A stretch of 64,000 nucleotides of DNA from Staphylococcus capitis subsp. capitis (lineage in GTDB: Bacteria > Bacillota > Bacilli > Staphylococcales > Staphylococcaceae), in NCBI RefSeq assembly GCF_040739495.1, contig NZ_CP145263.1, forward strand, positions 806,001-870,000. The letters are read 5' to 3'. A program made the position numbers and the translations under genes. Shown piece by piece: positions 13,954-25,910 of the stretch. Every line of letters begins with the position of its first letter. Position 1 is the stretch's first letter. A model generated the notes under the pieces. It was not told where the DNA came from, made no database searches, and was given only the letters and a program-made list of their open reading frames with translations.

Positions 13954-15324
13954 CTATACGACCACCTTTATTACGTCTACAAATTTACCGTTAATAGCAG
14001 CAGCTACTGCCATAGCAGGAGATACAAGATGGGTTCGTGCACCTTTACCTTGACGTCCTTCGAAATTACGATTACTTGTGGAAGCACAGTGCACACCTTC
14101 AGGAACTTGATCGGGATTCATACCTAAACACATTGAACAACCTGGTTCTCTCCATTCAAAACCTGCTTCTTTAAAAATGACATCTAGACCTAGTGCTTCA
14201 GCTTCCTTCTTAACTGTTCTGGAGCCAGGCACTACAATAGCTGTGATATTAGGATGAACTTTATTACCTTTAACAATATGACTTGCTTCTACTAAATCAG
14301 AGAGTCTTGCATTCGTACATGAACCTAAGAATACATAGCCTAATTCAATATCTTCGGCTTTTTGACCTGGTTTGAGTCCCATGTAGTTATAGGCACGTTC
14401 ATCATTAGAATCTTTAATTTCTGGCAAAGGAGAGCTAAAATTAACTCCCATTTCTGGATTTGTTCCCCATGTCACCTGAGGTTCTAAGTTTGAAACATCT
14501 AATTCAATAACTTTATCGAAGTACGCATCCTCATCGGAATATAAAGTTTGCCACCAATCAATAGATTGATCAAAATTAGTAGCGTAAGGACGACCTTTAA
14601 CATATTCAAAAGTCGTCTTATCAGGTTGCATCATACCGTATTTTGCGCCTGCTTCAATTGCCATATTACAAATTGTCATTCGAGCTTCCATAGACAAACT
14701 CTTAATCGTTTCTCCTGTAAATTCAAGGGCATATCCTGTATCAAAATCAACGCCATATTGGTTAATTAAATAGAGTATTATATCCTTGGCATAAACGCCG
14801 GTAGGTAATTTACCATTTATATCGATTTTTAAATTCTTAGGTTTAGTTTGCCAAAGTGTTTGAGTAGCAAAGACATGTTCAACTTCACTTGTACCAATTC
14901 CAAATGCGATTGCACCAAAAGCACCATGTGTCGCGGTGTGAGAATCGCCACAAACAATTGTCTTTCCTGGTTGAGTTAAACCTGTTTCAGGTCCTACCAT
15001 ATGAACGATACCTTGTTCATCAGATCCCATATCAAAAATATGGACGCCAAAGTCTTTGGCATTCTTTTGTAGGGTAGTAATCTGTTTATTTGCTATTTCA
15101 TCTTTTATGTTAAAAATGTCGATAGTCGGTACATTATGGTCTAAAGTAGCAAACGTGAGATCAGGTCTTCTTAATGAACGATTCTGAATTCTGAGTCCCT
15201 CAAAAGCTTGAGGAGGAGTAACTTCATGTATGAGATGTAGGTCTATATATAATAGTTGTGGTTCACCTTCATTCCCATGTAGAACATGTTTATTCCATAC
15301 TTTATCGAATAGTGTTCGTCCCAT
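13954..15324 (-). CDS. leuC: 3-isopropylmalate dehydratase large subunit LeuC
   Basis: LeuC is the aconitase-like catalytic subunit that holds a [4Fe-4S] cluster. The ATG at 15324 follows AAAGGGAGGAG and gives 456 residues, the normal size, so the upstream in-frame start at 15345 is rejected. The cluster cysteines appear as [10 protein letters not shown] and [30 protein letters not shown] is also typical. It follows leuB with a 17-base gap. Confidence 0.96.
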   Translation of the reverse strand: MGRTLFDKVWNKHVLHGNEGEPQLLYIDLHLIHEVTPPQAFEGLRIQNRSLRRPDLTFATLDHNVPTIDIFNIKDEIANKQITTLQKNAKDFGVHIFDMGSDEQGIVHMVGPETGLTQPGKTIVCGDSHTATHGAFGAIAFGIGTSEVEHVFATQTLWQTKPKNLKIDINGKLPTGVYAKDIILYLINQYGVDFDTGYALEFTGETIKSLSMEARMTICNMAIEAGAKYGMMQPDKTTFEYVKGRPYATNFDQSIDWWQTLYSDEDAYFDKVIELDVSNLEPQVTWGTNPEMGVNFSSPLPEIKDSNDERAYNYMGLKPGQKAEDIELGYVFLGSCTNARLSDLVEASHIVKGNKVHPNITAIVVPGSRTVKKEAEALGLDVIFKEAGFEWREPGCSMCLGMNPDQVPEGVHCASTSNRNFEGRQGKGARTHLVSPAMAVAAAINGKFVDVIKVVV

Positions 15325-15341
15325 AATACTTCTCCTCCCTT

Positions 15342-16385
15342 TCATAAATAATTATTCTTTAGTAGTTTAAATATTTCAGAAGTTTTGTGACTTCCACCTA
15401 AATCTGCTGTAGTATGGCCAGACTTAATGAGTTTAAATACATGTTTTTCAAGATCTATTGCAGCTTGTTCTTGATTTAGACTTTCTTTTAAACAAAGTGC
15501 CAAAGATAACACCATACCAAATGGATTAGCTTTATCTTGGTTAGCGATATCAGGTGCCGAGCCATGAATAGGCTCATATAATCGTGTCCCTTGTTCCCCA
15601 AAACTTGCGGAAGGGGATAAACCAAGTGAGCCTGGTATTACTGATGCTTCATCACTCAAAATGTCTCCAAATAAATTTTCGGTAACAATAACATCAAATT
15701 GAGTAGGGTGTGTGATTAAATGCATGCTACAGGCATCTACTAACAAGTGGTTGACTTCAACATCTGGATAATCCGCTTTAACTTCATTCACCACTTGACG
15801 CCAAAGTTTACTTGAAGATAATACATTTTCTTTATCAACGGATGTTAGTTTTTTTCTTCTATTTTGAGCTAAATTAAATGCAACTCTAACGATTCTCTCT
15901 ATTTCTTCACGAGTATAAGTAAGTGAATCTAGAGCTGAATGATTATCATAGTGACTTGGTTCACCAAAATAAATACCGCTAGTTAGTTCTCTGACAATCA
16001 CTAAATCAGTACCTTCAACTCGCTCTTGTTTTAATGGAGATAAATGACTGGTACCCTCACTTACAATGGTTGGACGTATATTTGCATATAAATTTAAAGC
16101 TTTTCTAAGTTTTAATAGCCCATGTTCTGGACGATTTTTAGGATTTGACCATTTGGGACCACCAATTGCACCAAGTAAAATGGCATCTGAAGATTTACAT
16201 GCTTCTAATGTTTCATCAGTAAGAGGTGTACCATAGTTATCGATTGCCGCACCTCCAAAATGATGATGTTCTATTTGATACTGGAAGTCATATTTATGAC
16301 TGATTAGTTCGAGAAGCTCTAATGTACCATTTATAATTTCTGGTCCTATACCATCGCCAGGTAAAGCTACGATTTTGTAAATCAT
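15342..16385 (-). CDS. leuB: 3-isopropylmalate dehydrogenase LeuB
   Basis: LeuB oxidises and decarboxylates 3-isopropylmalate with NAD+. The 347 residues start [17 protein letters not shown] and include the metal/substrate motif [20 protein letters not shown] (near residue 238) and the NAD-binding region [20 protein letters not shown]. The start overlaps the leuA stop by four bases (ATGA), indicating translational coupling. Confidence 0.96.
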   Translation of the reverse strand: MIYKIVALPGDGIGPEIINGTLELLELISHKYDFQYQIEHHHFGGAAIDNYGTPLTDETLEACKSSDAILLGAIGGPKWSNPKNRPEHGLLKLRKALNLYANIRPTIVSEGTSHLSPLKQERVEGTDLVIVRELTSGIYFGEPSHYDNHSALDSLTYTREEIERIVRVAFNLAQNRRKKLTSVDKENVLSSSKLWRQVVNEVKADYPDVEVNHLLVDACSMHLITHPTQFDVIVTENLFGDILSDEASVIPGSLGLSPSASFGEQGTRLYEPIHGSAPDIANQDKANPFGMVLSLALCLKESLNQEQAAIDLEKHVFKLIKSGHTTADLGGSHKTSEIFKLLKNNYL

Positions 16386-17917
16386 GAATGAATACCTTCT
16401 TTCTTTTGTGTTTCAGAAATATATTTCGCATGAGCTTCTATATAGGCTTTACAAGAAGCCTGTAAAATATCATGATCAATTCCTATACCGTTGACTGGTG
16501 TACCTTCGATGATTAAACTAACGTGAACTTCTGCTTGCGCATCTGCACCTTCAGTGATTGAGTCAATCCTATAATCGATAAGTTCTGTCTTTCTTTGGAA
16601 AATACGATCAACAGCATTATATATAGATACGATTGAACCTGTTCCAATACTTGAATCTTGATAAGTTTTTCCATTTTTATCTTTAATCACGACCACAGCA
16701 CTTTGTAGCCCTTTAGATACATATTGCAGTTGTAAATTTTCTAATTGATAAATCGCTCGTTGCTCATGCTCAGATCCTTGAATGATTGCATGGATGTCGC
16801 GATCAGAAACTGATTTTTTCTTATCAGCAACTTCTTTAAATTGTTTAAATAAGTTGATTTGATCCTCAGTGCTAATGTCATAGCCTAATGATTTTAGTTT
16901 CTCAGCAAAAGCATGCTTTCCAGACAATTTACCAAGAGGTAATTCAGTTGTACTTACTCCGACTAATTGAGGCGTCATAATTTCATATGTTTCACGATGT
17001 TTGAGTACACTATCTTGATGTATCCCCGATTCATGACTAAACGCATTTTGACCGACGATTGCTTTGTTTCTTGGAACTCGAATTCCTGCGTATCGTGATA
17101 TGAGGTCTGATGTTTTCTTAGTTTCATCAAGTTTAATTTGGGATTCAATACCATAATGATCACGTCGAACATAAAGTGCTAATGCAACTTCTTCAAGCGC
17201 AGCATTACCCGCACGTTCACCAATTCCATTCACAGTACCTTCGATGCGTCGTGCACCACCTTCAATGGCTGCCAGACTATTAGATACAGCCATACCCAGG
17301 TCATCATGACAATGGGCACTGAAAACGATTGGTTGTTCAGAATGGATGGATTTGGTTAATGTTTTGAAAATTTGTTCATATTCTGTAGGATAACTGAATC
17401 CTACAGTATCTGGGATGTTAATAATGGTAGCGCCAGCATCAATAGCAGTTTGCACACAATCAATTAAGAACGGAATTTCGGTTCTAGTCGCATCTTCAGG
17501 GGAAAATTGTACTACTTCAAAAAATTGTTTAGCGTATGATACATGTTCTTTGATAGATGCTAATACTTCCTCTTGAGACATTTTTAATTTATGCTCTAAA
17601 TGAATAGGGGATGTTGCAATAAACACATGTACTTGCGGTTTAGCAGCTAACTTTGTTGATTCATATACAGCGTCTATATCTGACTTTTTACATCTAGCTA
17701 AGCCACAAACTGCTGTAGTAGTTAATGCCTTTGCAATTGATTCAACTGATTTAAAACTTCCAGAGCTTGAAGCGGGGAATCCAGCTTCTATGACATCGAC
17801 TCCCCATTTTTCTAATTGCTTAGCAATTTTCAATCTTTCGTCAAAGGTAAAGTTGACTCCCGGTGTTTGTTCTCCGTCTCTTAGTGTTGTATCAAAAATT
17901 TGAATATGGCTTTCCAT
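16382..17917 (-). CDS. leuA: 2-isopropylmalate synthase LeuA
   Basis: LeuA condenses acetyl-CoA with 2-oxoisovalerate, the first step of leucine synthesis. It has 511 residues with the TIM-barrel signature [15 protein letters not shown] at residue 9, the metal ligands in [15 protein letters not shown] (near 203) and a C-terminal LeuA dimerisation/regulatory domain. The ATG at 17917 is chosen because the SD AAGGAG sits nine bases upstream; the ATG at 17926 abuts the SD. In the operon it lies between ilvC and leuB. Confidence 0.95.
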   Translation of the reverse strand: MESHIQIFDTTLRDGEQTPGVNFTFDERLKIAKQLEKWGVDVIEAGFPASSSGSFKSVESIAKALTTTAVCGLARCKKSDIDAVYESTKLAAKPQVHVFIATSPIHLEHKLKMSQEEVLASIKEHVSYAKQFFEVVQFSPEDATRTEIPFLIDCVQTAIDAGATIINIPDTVGFSYPTEYEQIFKTLTKSIHSEQPIVFSAHCHDDLGMAVSNSLAAIEGGARRIEGTVNGIGERAGNAALEEVALALYVRRDHYGIESQIKLDETKKTSDLISRYAGIRVPRNKAIVGQNAFSHESGIHQDSVLKHRETYEIMTPQLVGVSTTELPLGKLSGKHAFAEKLKSLGYDISTEDQINLFKQFKEVADKKKSVSDRDIHAIIQGSEHEQRAIYQLENLQLQYVSKGLQSAVVVIKDKNGKTYQDSSIGTGSIVSIYNAVDRIFQRKTELIDYRIDSITEGADAQAEVHVSLIIEGTPVNGIGIDHDILQASCKAYIEAHAKYISETQKKEGIHS

Positions 17918-17933
17918 TTTTAACATCTCCTTA

Positions 17934-18953
<1,020 letters not shown>

Positions 18954-19066
18954 TTACTTCCTAAAAATTCTTAATTTTCAAAATATTTATGTTATAAAAA
19001 TATGTAAGATGATAGTTATGTCTCAATCATCAATTTTTTTACATCGCTAGCGCATCAAACAATTTT

Positions 19067-19300
19067 TTAAACACTCGTAACACTTAATACATTGATTTGT
19101 TGTTCTAACTTTTTTAATACAATATTGAAAGCAGCTTAGTCTTCAATATGTACTTTCAGTTCTAGATTAGAAATACCTTTATTATCTGACCTCTTAACAT
19201 GCAGCTCATCAATGTTACATTGTAATCGAACAAATGCACTTGTAATACGATGTAATGTACTCACTTGGTCGGCGACCACAAATTGAATTGTACGTTTCAT
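19067..19300 (-). pseudogene. ilvN: ilvN, acetolactate synthase regulatory subunit, interrupted by a stop
   Basis: The frame starts at ATG 19300, overlapping the ilvB stop by one base (TAATG). It reads as an ACT-domain small subunit (VADQVSTLHRITSAFVRLQ, then KGISNLELKVHIED). TAA follows at codon 55 (19136-19138 on the plus strand). The same frame continues with the expected C-terminal piece (LKKLEQQINVLSV) to a second stop at 19067-19069. Staphylococcal IlvN is about 84 residues, so both the internal stop and the shortened tail suggest decay. Loss would affect activity and valine feedback of acetolactate synthase. A 54-residue peptide may still be made. Confidence 0.85.
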
Positions 19301-21099
19301 TATAATCCCTCCATCTCGTGATTAGATTTACCACTAGGTACCATAGGATTGACAGGTTCTACAGGAGAGATGCGAACTTCAATTAACGCTGGACCATTAT
19401 GATTGAAAGCTGCATCGATTTGTGATTCAAGTTTGTCCGATGAATCAATTAGATATCCATTGATACCATATGCTTCAGCCATTTTAATAAAATCAGGTTG
19501 ATCATTAAATACTGAATGAGAGAAGCGCTGGTTAAAGAATTTGTCTTGCCATTGTTTAACCATACCTAACGTACCATTATTGATTAACACTATTTTCACG
19601 TTCAGGTTGTATTCAGGCAATAGCGCCATTTCTTGATTAGTCATTTGGAAACCACCATCTCCGACGAAGCATACGACAGTTTTATCAGGAGAAGCGAGTT
19701 GTGCACCAATCGCAGAAGGAATACCAAATCCCATCGTACCTAATCCGCCACTAGTTACCCATTGACCATGGTCTTTGAAAGGGTAGAACTGAGCAGCCCA
19801 CATTTGATGTTGGCCTACATCAGTAGTGACGATTGCATCGCCATTTGTAATTTTTCCGATGTATTCAATTGACTTTTGAGGTTTACTAAATGTATCATCT
19901 TCATTTTTATCGTATTTGAATGGATGTTTTTGCTTATTCTGTTTACAATAATGAATCCATTCTTCATGATGAGCTGTTGTGACATTCTCAGAAGATAAAG
20001 CTTCTAAAACGAGTTTACAATCGGCAACAATACCTAAATCTGTTTGAATGACTTTATTGATTTCTGAAGGATCGATGTCTACGTGAACTATCTTAGCGTT
20101 TGGTGCAAATGCATCAGGTTTGCTAGCTAGTCGGTCATCAAAACGACTACCTAAATTAATGAGTAAATCACATTCAGTGAGTGCCATATTACTTGCATAT
20201 GAACCATGCATGCCTCCCATTCCTAAGAACAGGGGATGTTCGTAAGGTATTGCACCAAGACCTAATAGTGTGGTTACGGTAGGGATTTGATATTTAGTGA
20301 CAAATTCTGTTAATAATTGATTTGATTTAGAATGATTGATACCTGAACCTGCGAGAATAATAGGCTTTTTAGATTTACTAATATATGAAACTAATGTCTT
20401 AATGTCTATATCTTCTGGTTCACTTTTAACTTGATAATGAGGCAAATTGATTTCATTTGATAAACCAACGTTTGTTGATAAAATTCCCATGTCTTTCGGG
20501 AAATCAATGACGACAGGACCTTTTCTTCCTGAATTAGCTACATGAAATGCTTCATGAACTATTTTAGGAATATCTTCAACATTTTTAATTTGATAATTTT
20601 GTTTAGTAATTGGTGTTGTCATTGAAAGTAAATCTGCTTCTTGGAAGGCATCTTTTCCAATTCCTGGTGTTGCTACTTGACCTGTAAAAACGACTAAGGG
20701 TAATGAATCACTATGAGCATCTGTGATTCCAGTAATTGCATTTGTAGCTCCTGGGCCACTAGTGACAACAACTACACCAGTTTTACCTGAGACACGTGCA
20801 TATCCTTCTGCGGCATGGGTTGCACCTTGTTCATGTCTTGCTAAGATATGCTTGATTTGTCCATCATAAAATGTGTCATAAAGTGGCAATACAGCACCGC
20901 CTGGGTAACCAAAAATAAAATCAACGTCCTCATGTTGTAAAGCTTCGAATAAAAGTTGAGAACCACTACGCATTTGATTAACAGTTTGTTGTTGAAGGTA
21001 TTCTGGTTCTTGTGATTCAGAAACATTTAATGTATCAGTATTTTCTTTACTAATCGCGGTTACCGTTGTAAAAGAGGGGCTTTCTTTTTGATTAGACAT
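19300..21099 (-). CDS. ilvB: Acetolactate synthase catalytic subunit IlvB
   Basis: IlvB makes acetolactate from two pyruvates (valine, leucine) or acetohydroxybutyrate (isoleucine), using thiamine diphosphate. The ATG at 21099 follows AGGAG and gives 599 residues. The N-terminal TPP domain has FGYPGGAVLPLYD and the catalytic glutamate in RHEQGATHAAEGYAR; the C-terminal TPP motif is VGDGGFQMTNQE (near residue 488). The first 45 or so residues are an extension low in complexity compared with most IlvB proteins. It is coupled to ilvN by a one-base overlap. Confidence 0.95.
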   Translation of the reverse strand: MSNQKESPSFTTVTAISKENTDTLNVSESQEPEYLQQQTVNQMRSGSQLLFEALQHEDVDFIFGYPGGAVLPLYDTFYDGQIKHILARHEQGATHAAEGYARVSGKTGVVVVTSGPGATNAITGITDAHSDSLPLVVFTGQVATPGIGKDAFQEADLLSMTTPITKQNYQIKNVEDIPKIVHEAFHVANSGRKGPVVIDFPKDMGILSTNVGLSNEINLPHYQVKSEPEDIDIKTLVSYISKSKKPIILAGSGINHSKSNQLLTEFVTKYQIPTVTTLLGLGAIPYEHPLFLGMGGMHGSYASNMALTECDLLINLGSRFDDRLASKPDAFAPNAKIVHVDIDPSEINKVIQTDLGIVADCKLVLEALSSENVTTAHHEEWIHYCKQNKQKHPFKYDKNEDDTFSKPQKSIEYIGKITNGDAIVTTDVGQHQMWAAQFYPFKDHGQWVTSGGLGTMGFGIPSAIGAQLASPDKTVVCFVGDGGFQMTNQEMALLPEYNLNVKIVLINNGTLGMVKQWQDKFFNQRFSHSVFNDQPDFIKMAEAYGINGYLIDSSDKLESQIDAAFNHNGPALIEVRISPVEPVNPMVPSGKSNHEMEGL

Positions 21100-21115
21100 C
21101 GTAATCATCTCCTAA

Positions 21116-22804
21116 TTAAATAAGGTTTTCTGGAACTTGCATAATACCACCTGTATTAGCACTTGTGACTAAAGAGGTGTATCTAGCCAGATATCCTGTT
21201 TTTACTTTTGCTTTAAATGGTTGTAGCTCTTCACGTCTGCGATAAAGTTCTTCTTGTGGCTGGTCAACATCTAACTTTCTATTTGTTAAATCAATTGTAA
21301 TTTCATCTCCATCTCTAATTAATCCGATAGGGCCACCAGATGCTGCTTCTGGGGAAATGTGTCCCACTGCAATACCTCTTGTAGCACCTGAAAATCTACC
21401 GTCAGTAATTAAAGCCACATCTTTTCCTAATCCTCGGCCAACAATAGAGGAAGTAGGAGCTAACATTTCAGGCATTCCTGGACCGCCTTTAGGACCTTCA
21501 TAGCGAATAACTACAACATGACCTTCACGTACAGTATGATTGTCAATTGCTTCAACAGCTTCATCATGAGAGTTAAAACAAATAGCTTTCCCTTTAAAGA
21601 CTTTAATAGAGGGATCTACACCACCTACTTTAATCACTGCACCTTTGGGAGCTATATTACCGAAAAGTACTGAAAGCCCACCTTCGTGATCATAGGGACT
21701 ATCGAGAGGATGTATAACATCAAAGTTTGAAATTTCCTTTCCTTTATTATTTTCTTTTAATGTTTTACCAGTAACTGTAATCCTTTCTGGGTGTAACGTA
21801 CCATCTTTTTTCATTAACTCATTGATAATAGCGGGAACACCACCAGCTTCATGTACATCGTGCATAGAGTAAGAAGAGCTAGGTGCGATTTTTGAAAGAT
21901 AGGGTGTTCTTTTCGCAATTTCATTAATACGTTCTAAGTCATAATCAATGCCTGCTTCGTTTGCGATTGCTAATGTATGCAACACAGTATTAGTTGAGCC
22001 GCCCATTGCCATGTCTAATGCAAAAGCATCATCAATTGCCTCTCGTGTAACGATGTCTCTTGGTTTTATATCATTTTTAATATTATCTACTAATCGAAAA
22101 GCAGCTTGACGAATCATTTCACGACGTTGGTCACTAACTGCTAAAGCTGTTCCATTGTAAGGTAAGGCGAGTCCTAAAACCTCCATCAAACAGTTCATAG
22201 AATTTGCTGTGAACATACCAGCACATGAACCACAAGTAGGGCAGGCATTTTGCTCCATATCTAAAAATTCTTCTTTAGAAATAGACCCCTCTTTAAAAGC
22301 GCCGACTGCTTCAAACATTGAAGATAAAGTAAGTGCTTTACCGTGAGCAGATAGACCAGCTTTCATTGGGCCACCTGAACAAAAAATTGCAGGGACATTT
22401 GTACGTACCGCAGCGAGTATCATGCCCGGAGTGATTTTATCGCAGTTAGGAATATAAAACACACCATCGAACCAATGTGCATTAATTACTGTTTCAGCTG
22501 CATCTGCAATAATTTCTCTCGAAGGTAATGAATATCTCATTCCAATGTGTCCCATTGCGATGCCATCATCTACACCAATCGTATTAAATTCGAAAGGGAT
22601 TGCACCCGCTTCACGAATAGCTTCTTTCGCGATATCAGCAAGTTCTCTTAAGTGAACATGTCCTGGTACGATATCGATATAAGAATTACAAATTGCCACA
22701 AAAGGCTTATTCATATCTGTAGGTTTTTGAAGAGCGCCCGTAGCATGTAAAAGACTTCTCGCTGGAGCTTGTTGATCTCCTTTTTTGATCATGTCGCTTC
22801 GCAT
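21116..22804 (-). CDS. ilvD: Dihydroxy-acid dehydratase IlvD
   Basis: IlvD dehydrates the dihydroxy acids to the 2-keto acids of valine and isoleucine, using an iron-sulfur cluster. The start at 22804 ([17 protein letters not shown]) gives 562 residues; the longer frame to 22879 runs through the attenuator hairpin and is rejected. Cluster cysteines are seen in NCDKITPGM and [18 protein letters not shown], and the ILV/EDD signatures in GRFSGATRG. It is the first structural gene of the operon, behind a leader peptide and attenuator. Confidence 0.96.
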   Translation of the reverse strand: MRSDMIKKGDQQAPARSLLHATGALQKPTDMNKPFVAICNSYIDIVPGHVHLRELADIAKEAIREAGAIPFEFNTIGVDDGIAMGHIGMRYSLPSREIIADAAETVINAHWFDGVFYIPNCDKITPGMILAAVRTNVPAIFCSGGPMKAGLSAHGKALTLSSMFEAVGAFKEGSISKEEFLDMEQNACPTCGSCAGMFTANSMNCLMEVLGLALPYNGTALAVSDQRREMIRQAAFRLVDNIKNDIKPRDIVTREAIDDAFALDMAMGGSTNTVLHTLAIANEAGIDYDLERINEIAKRTPYLSKIAPSSSYSMHDVHEAGGVPAIINELMKKDGTLHPERITVTGKTLKENNKGKEISNFDVIHPLDSPYDHEGGLSVLFGNIAPKGAVIKVGGVDPSIKVFKGKAICFNSHDEAVEAIDNHTVREGHVVVIRYEGPKGGPGMPEMLAPTSSIVGRGLGKDVALITDGRFSGATRGIAVGHISPEAASGGPIGLIRDGDEITIDLTNRKLDVDQPQEELYRRREELQPFKAKVKTGYLARYTSLVTSANTGGIMQVPENLI

Positions 22805-22836
22805 ATTTGATTCCCCCGTATAAGTATTAAGAACAA

Positions 22837-22867
22837 TAAAAAACGTCCCAATATTTATTGGGACGTT
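22837..22867 (-). terminator. Attenuator terminator in the ilvD leader
   Basis: On the minus strand, AAACGTCCCAATA pairs with TATTGGGACGTTT, followed by a T-run, between the leader peptide gene and ilvD. A preceding hairpin (AGGACT ... AGTCCT, about 22893-22937) overlaps the end of the leader ORF and could act as the pause or alternative structure. Confidence 0.85.
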
Positions 22868-22935
22868 TGAAAGTCCCATTCAACTAGAAATAGGACTTAA
22901 ACATTTAGTAGTAATACTTACTAAAGTTCGAGTCC

Positions 22936-23004
22936 TTACGAGTATAATAAAATGATAATAACGTTTTGAGTTGTGGGTAGATAATGTGATGTATTATAAG
23001 TCAT
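22936..23004 (-). CDS. ilv-leu operon leader peptide
   Basis: A 22-residue ORF with a strong SD (AAAGGAG) nine bases before its ATG at 23004. It starts MTYNTSHY and ends with NVIIILLYS, a run of Val, Ile and Leu codons directly before the pause hairpin and terminator. Ribosome stalling here when these amino acids are scarce would favour readthrough into ilvD. A BCAA-rich attenuator peptide is known upstream of ilvD in S. aureus. The peptide is too short for ordinary gene calling. Confidence 0.8.
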   Translation of the reverse strand: MTYNTSHYLPTTQNVIIILLYS

Positions 23005-23076
23005 TTTATTATACTCCTTTCGTTGAATGGTAAAGTATTCTTAATAATTTGAATTGTCTTAAAATTTGATAAACTT

Positions 23077-23105
23077 AATTTACTACAAGTAAAATAGCGT
23101 GTCAA
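23077..23105 (-). promoter_or_regulatory. Promoter of the ilv-leu operon
   Basis: On the minus strand TTGACA (23105-23100), a 17-base spacer and TAAATT (23082-23077), upstream of the leader peptide ORF. Confidence 0.55.
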
Positions 23106-23116
23106 TAAAAATATAG

Positions 23117-23131
23117 AATTTTCTAACAATT
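23117..23131. promoter_or_regulatory. CodY-like operator of the ilv-leu operon
   Basis: AATTTTCTAACAATT matches the CodY box AATTTTCWGAAAATT at 13 of 15 positions, just upstream of the -35 element. A weaker match lies at 23152-23166. CodY represses BCAA synthesis genes in S. aureus when isoleucine and GTP are plentiful. Confidence 0.6.
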
Positions 23132-23244
23132 AATTTTAAATGTGTTTCTAGAATTTTCACAAAGAAATTTACACTAAAATTTGTTACAATAAATGAGTTA
23201 ATAATGGACGAAACAATAACGTATCTTCGTAAATAGGAGAATGA

Positions 23245-23709
23245 ATGTTGATTACTATACACAATTTAGATGAGATGAAACAATTTGCTAATGTTTTAGT
23301 GAAAAATCTAAAGCCAGGAGATTTAATTTTATTGAACGGCGATTTAGGTGCTGGTAAAACGACTTTAACACAGTTTATAGGAAAAGCTTTAGGTGTGAAA
23401 CGAACTATTAATTCACCAACATTTAATATTATTAAATCTTATAAAGGGAATGAACTCAAACTTCATCATATGGATTGCTATCGTTTGGAAGACCATGAAG
23501 AAGATTTAGGATTTGAGGAATATTTCGAAGACCATGCTGTTACAGTCATTGAATGGAGTCAGTTTATTTCTGATTTATTACCTTATCAACATTTGACAAT
23601 CAACATTAATGTTATAAATGAAAATGAACGTACAATAATGATTGAAGCACAAGGTGCACATTACGAAATGTTAAGGGAGGTTGTTATCAATGAATTATCT
23701 GCTCATTGA
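23245..23709 (+). CDS. tsaE: tRNA threonylcarbamoyladenosine synthesis ATPase TsaE
   Basis: TsaE is the small ATPase that works with TsaB and TsaD to make t6A37 on ANN-decoding tRNAs. The 154 residues contain the P-loop GDLGAGKTTLTQFIG near residue 34, the switch region NSPTFNIIKSY, and HMDCYRLE. The SD AGGAG lies upstream. It overlaps tsaB by 20 bases, opening a four-gene operon tsaE-tsaB-rimI-tsaD. Confidence 0.95.
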   Translation: MLITIHNLDEMKQFANVLVKNLKPGDLILLNGDLGAGKTTLTQFIGKALGVKRTINSPTFNIIKSYKGNELKLHHMDCYRLEDHEEDLGFEEYFEDHAVTVIEWSQFISDLLPYQHLTININVINENERTIMIEAQGAHYEMLREVVINELSAH

Positions 23710-24352
23710 TACATCTAATCAGCCGTTATCAGTTGCACTCATGCAGGATGAAAAAGTGTTAATTGAACAAACTACAAATATTAAACAAAATCATTCAGTT
23801 CAATTGATGCCTGAGACTCAAAAGTTATTTGAACAGTCTCAAGTTGATAAACAAGAAATCACAGACATAGTTGTTGCAGAAGGACCGGGTTCATACACAG
23901 GTTTAAGAATCGGTGTGACTGTGGCTAAAACGTTAGCTTACGCTTTACAAACTCGATTATATGGTGTGTCATCACTTAAAGCTCTTGCTGCAACTATTAA
24001 AGATGAGCATAGATTATTAGTACCTATCTTTGACGCAAGAAGAGAAGCGGTTTATACAGGTGTTTATCAATACGTTAATGGTGAATTAACTACAATCATT
24101 GAGGATGGATATTTATCAATTAATGATTTAAAAGATAAACTTCATGCGCTAAATCAAGAATATGTTTTTATTGGGTTTAATTTAGAAAATATAAAGCATT
24201 TATTAGATAGCGAAGTGATTGAAAGTTTACCTAAAGCTTCAGTTATGAAATCCTTAATTCAACAACCTGAAAATATCCATTCATTTACACCGAAGTATCA
24301 TAAATTATCAGAGGCGGAAAGAAATTGGTTAGACCAACAGAAGAACAATTAA
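23690..24352 (+). CDS. tsaB: t6A synthesis protein TsaB
   Basis: TsaB is the non-catalytic partner of TsaD in t6A formation. The ATG at 23690 follows GGGAGG and gives 220 residues. The actin-like ATPase fold is shown by LLIDTSNQPLSVALM at the N-terminus and VAEGPGSYTGLRIGVTVAK near residue 62. It overlaps both neighbours, as expected for a tightly coupled operon. Confidence 0.94.
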   Translation: MNYLLIDTSNQPLSVALMQDEKVLIEQTTNIKQNHSVQLMPETQKLFEQSQVDKQEITDIVVAEGPGSYTGLRIGVTVAKTLAYALQTRLYGVSSLKALAATIKDEHRLLVPIFDARREAVYTGVYQYVNGELTTIIEDGYLSINDLKDKLHALNQEYVFIGFNLENIKHLLDSEVIESLPKASVMKSLIQQPENIHSFTPKYHKLSEAERNWLDQQKNN

Positions 24353-24786
24353 ATATTAGGAAAATGAGTGTTGAAGATGTTCCTCAAGTCTTTGATATAG
24401 AGCGCGAAAGCTTCAATTATAGTTCATGGACGATTGATGCCTTTTATCATGAAATAGAACAGAATCAATTTGCAACATATTTTGTAATTGAATATGATGA
24501 TAAAATTATTGGATATTTAGGTATGTGGATTGTTATAGATCAAGCTCAAATTACAACAGTCGCCATTAAAAAACAGTATAGAGGGTACGGACTAGGTCAA
24601 TTATTACTTAAATATGTTAAAAATTACGCAAGTCATACCTGTGAAGTAATGAGTTTAGAAGTTCGTTTAGATAATGTAGTGGCGCAACATGTATATCAGA
24701 ATTTAGGATTTGAATATGGTGGAAAAAGAAAAAATTATTATGGTGAAGGTGAGGATGCACTAGTGATGTGGGTGAATTTGAAATGA
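24325..24786 (+). CDS. rimI: Ribosomal-protein N-acetyltransferase RimI
   Basis: A GNAT-family acetyltransferase that in other bacteria acetylates the N-terminus of ribosomal protein S18. The acetyl-CoA motif A is visible as [20 protein letters not shown] (residues about 74-93), followed by [19 protein letters not shown]. The probable start is TTG at 24325 with SD GAGGCGG; an ATG at 24364 is the alternative. It lies between tsaB and tsaD, with overlaps at both ends. Confidence 0.9.
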   Translation: MVRPTEEQLNIRKMSVEDVPQVFDIERESFNYSSWTIDAFYHEIEQNQFATYFVIEYDDKIIGYLGMWIVIDQAQITTVAIKKQYRGYGLGQLLLKYVKNYASHTCEVMSLEVRLDNVVAQHVYQNLGFEYGGKRKNYYGEGEDALVMWVNLK

Positions 24787-25811
24787 CACAACAAACTTTA
24801 ATTCTAGGGATGGAAACCAGTTGTGATGAAACAAGTGTAAGTGTGATTAGAAATGGTCAAGAAATACTTTCTAATACAGTATTAAGTCAAATTGATAGTC
24901 ATAAACGATTTGGTGGAGTTGTTCCTGAAGTCGCAAGTAGACATCATGTTGAAGGTGTAACAGCTACGATTGAAGAGGCACTTGACTCAGCAAACGTCAC
25001 TATGCACGAGATTGATGCTATTGCAGTAACACAAGGTCCAGGATTAATAGGTGCATTATTAATAGGAATTAATGCAGCAAAGGCACTCGCTTTTGCTTAC
25101 GATAAACCTATCATTCCGGTTCACCATATTGCTGGGCATATTTACGCAAATCATCTAGAACAACCACTTACATTTCCACTAATTGCTTTAATCGTTTCAG
25201 GCGGACATACAGAGTTAGTTTATATGAAAGATCACCTTAACTTTGAAATTATTGGTGAGACCAGAGATGATGCAGTTGGTGAAGCTTACGATAAAGTGGC
25301 TCGTACGATAAACTTACCATATCCTGGCGGTCCTCAAATAGACCAGCTAGCCGTTAAAGGTCACGATGTTTATGATTTTCCAAGGGTTTGGCTTGAAAAG
25401 GATAGCTATGATTTTAGCTTCAGTGGATTAAAAAGTGCGGTTATTAATAAATTGCATAATTTAAGACAGAAAAATGAAGAAATTGTTGAAGAGAATGTTG
25501 CTACAAGTTTTCAAAATAGTGTCGTTGAAGTATTAACATATAAGGCTATCCATGCTTGTACATCTTATGGTGTTAAACGACTTATTGTGGCAGGTGGTGT
25601 AGCAAGTAATAAAGGATTGAGAGCAGCGCTCAAAGATGCTTGTAATAAAGAAAACATTACTTTAACTATACCAAGTCCATCCTTATGTACAGATAATGCT
25701 GCAATGATTGGTGCAGCTGGTCATTACTTATATCAAGCTGGATTACGTGGTGATTTAGCTATGAATGGTGAAAATAATATAGACATTGAAGATTTTACGA
25801 TGACTAAATAA
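24783..25811 (+). CDS. tsaD: t6A transferase TsaD
   Basis: TsaD transfers the threonylcarbamoyl group to A37 of tRNA. The ATG at 24783 overlaps the rimI stop and gives 342 residues. ASKHA features are visible: [13 protein letters not shown] at the start, the iron-binding histidines in [22 protein letters not shown], and the C-terminal [14 protein letters not shown]. Also known as Gcp/YgjD. A terminator follows at 25820-25875. Confidence 0.96.
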   Translation: MTQQTLILGMETSCDETSVSVIRNGQEILSNTVLSQIDSHKRFGGVVPEVASRHHVEGVTATIEEALDSANVTMHEIDAIAVTQGPGLIGALLIGINAAKALAFAYDKPIIPVHHIAGHIYANHLEQPLTFPLIALIVSGGHTELVYMKDHLNFEIIGETRDDAVGEAYDKVARTINLPYPGGPQIDQLAVKGHDVYDFPRVWLEKDSYDFSFSGLKSAVINKLHNLRQKNEEIVEENVATSFQNSVVEVLTYKAIHACTSYGVKRLIVAGGVASNKGLRAALKDACNKENITLTIPSPSLCTDNAAMIGAAGHYLYQAGLRGDLAMNGENNIDIEDFTMTK

Positions 25812-25819
25812 ACAAAAGA

Positions 25820-25875
25820 GCACTATATAACGTATCAACTTAGCTAAGGATATGACGTTATATAGTGCTTTTTTA
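25820..25875. terminator. Bidirectional terminator after tsaD
   Basis: A long inverted repeat (GCACTATATAACGT ... ACGTTATATAGTGC) flanked by T-runs, between the converging tsaD and MutS-like genes. Confidence 0.88.
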
Positions 25876-25910
25876 TTGTATGAGGCTAGCAATTATTATC
25901 AAAAATTAAC

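Noticed and set aside
22804..22879. Extended N-terminus of IlvD
   Set aside because: The added codons run through the attenuator hairpin; ATG 22804 gives the family's normal 562 residues.
22805..23076. T-box riboswitch upstream of ilvD
   Set aside because: No T-box motif (TGGNACCGCG-like) was found; the leader peptide and terminator explain the region better.
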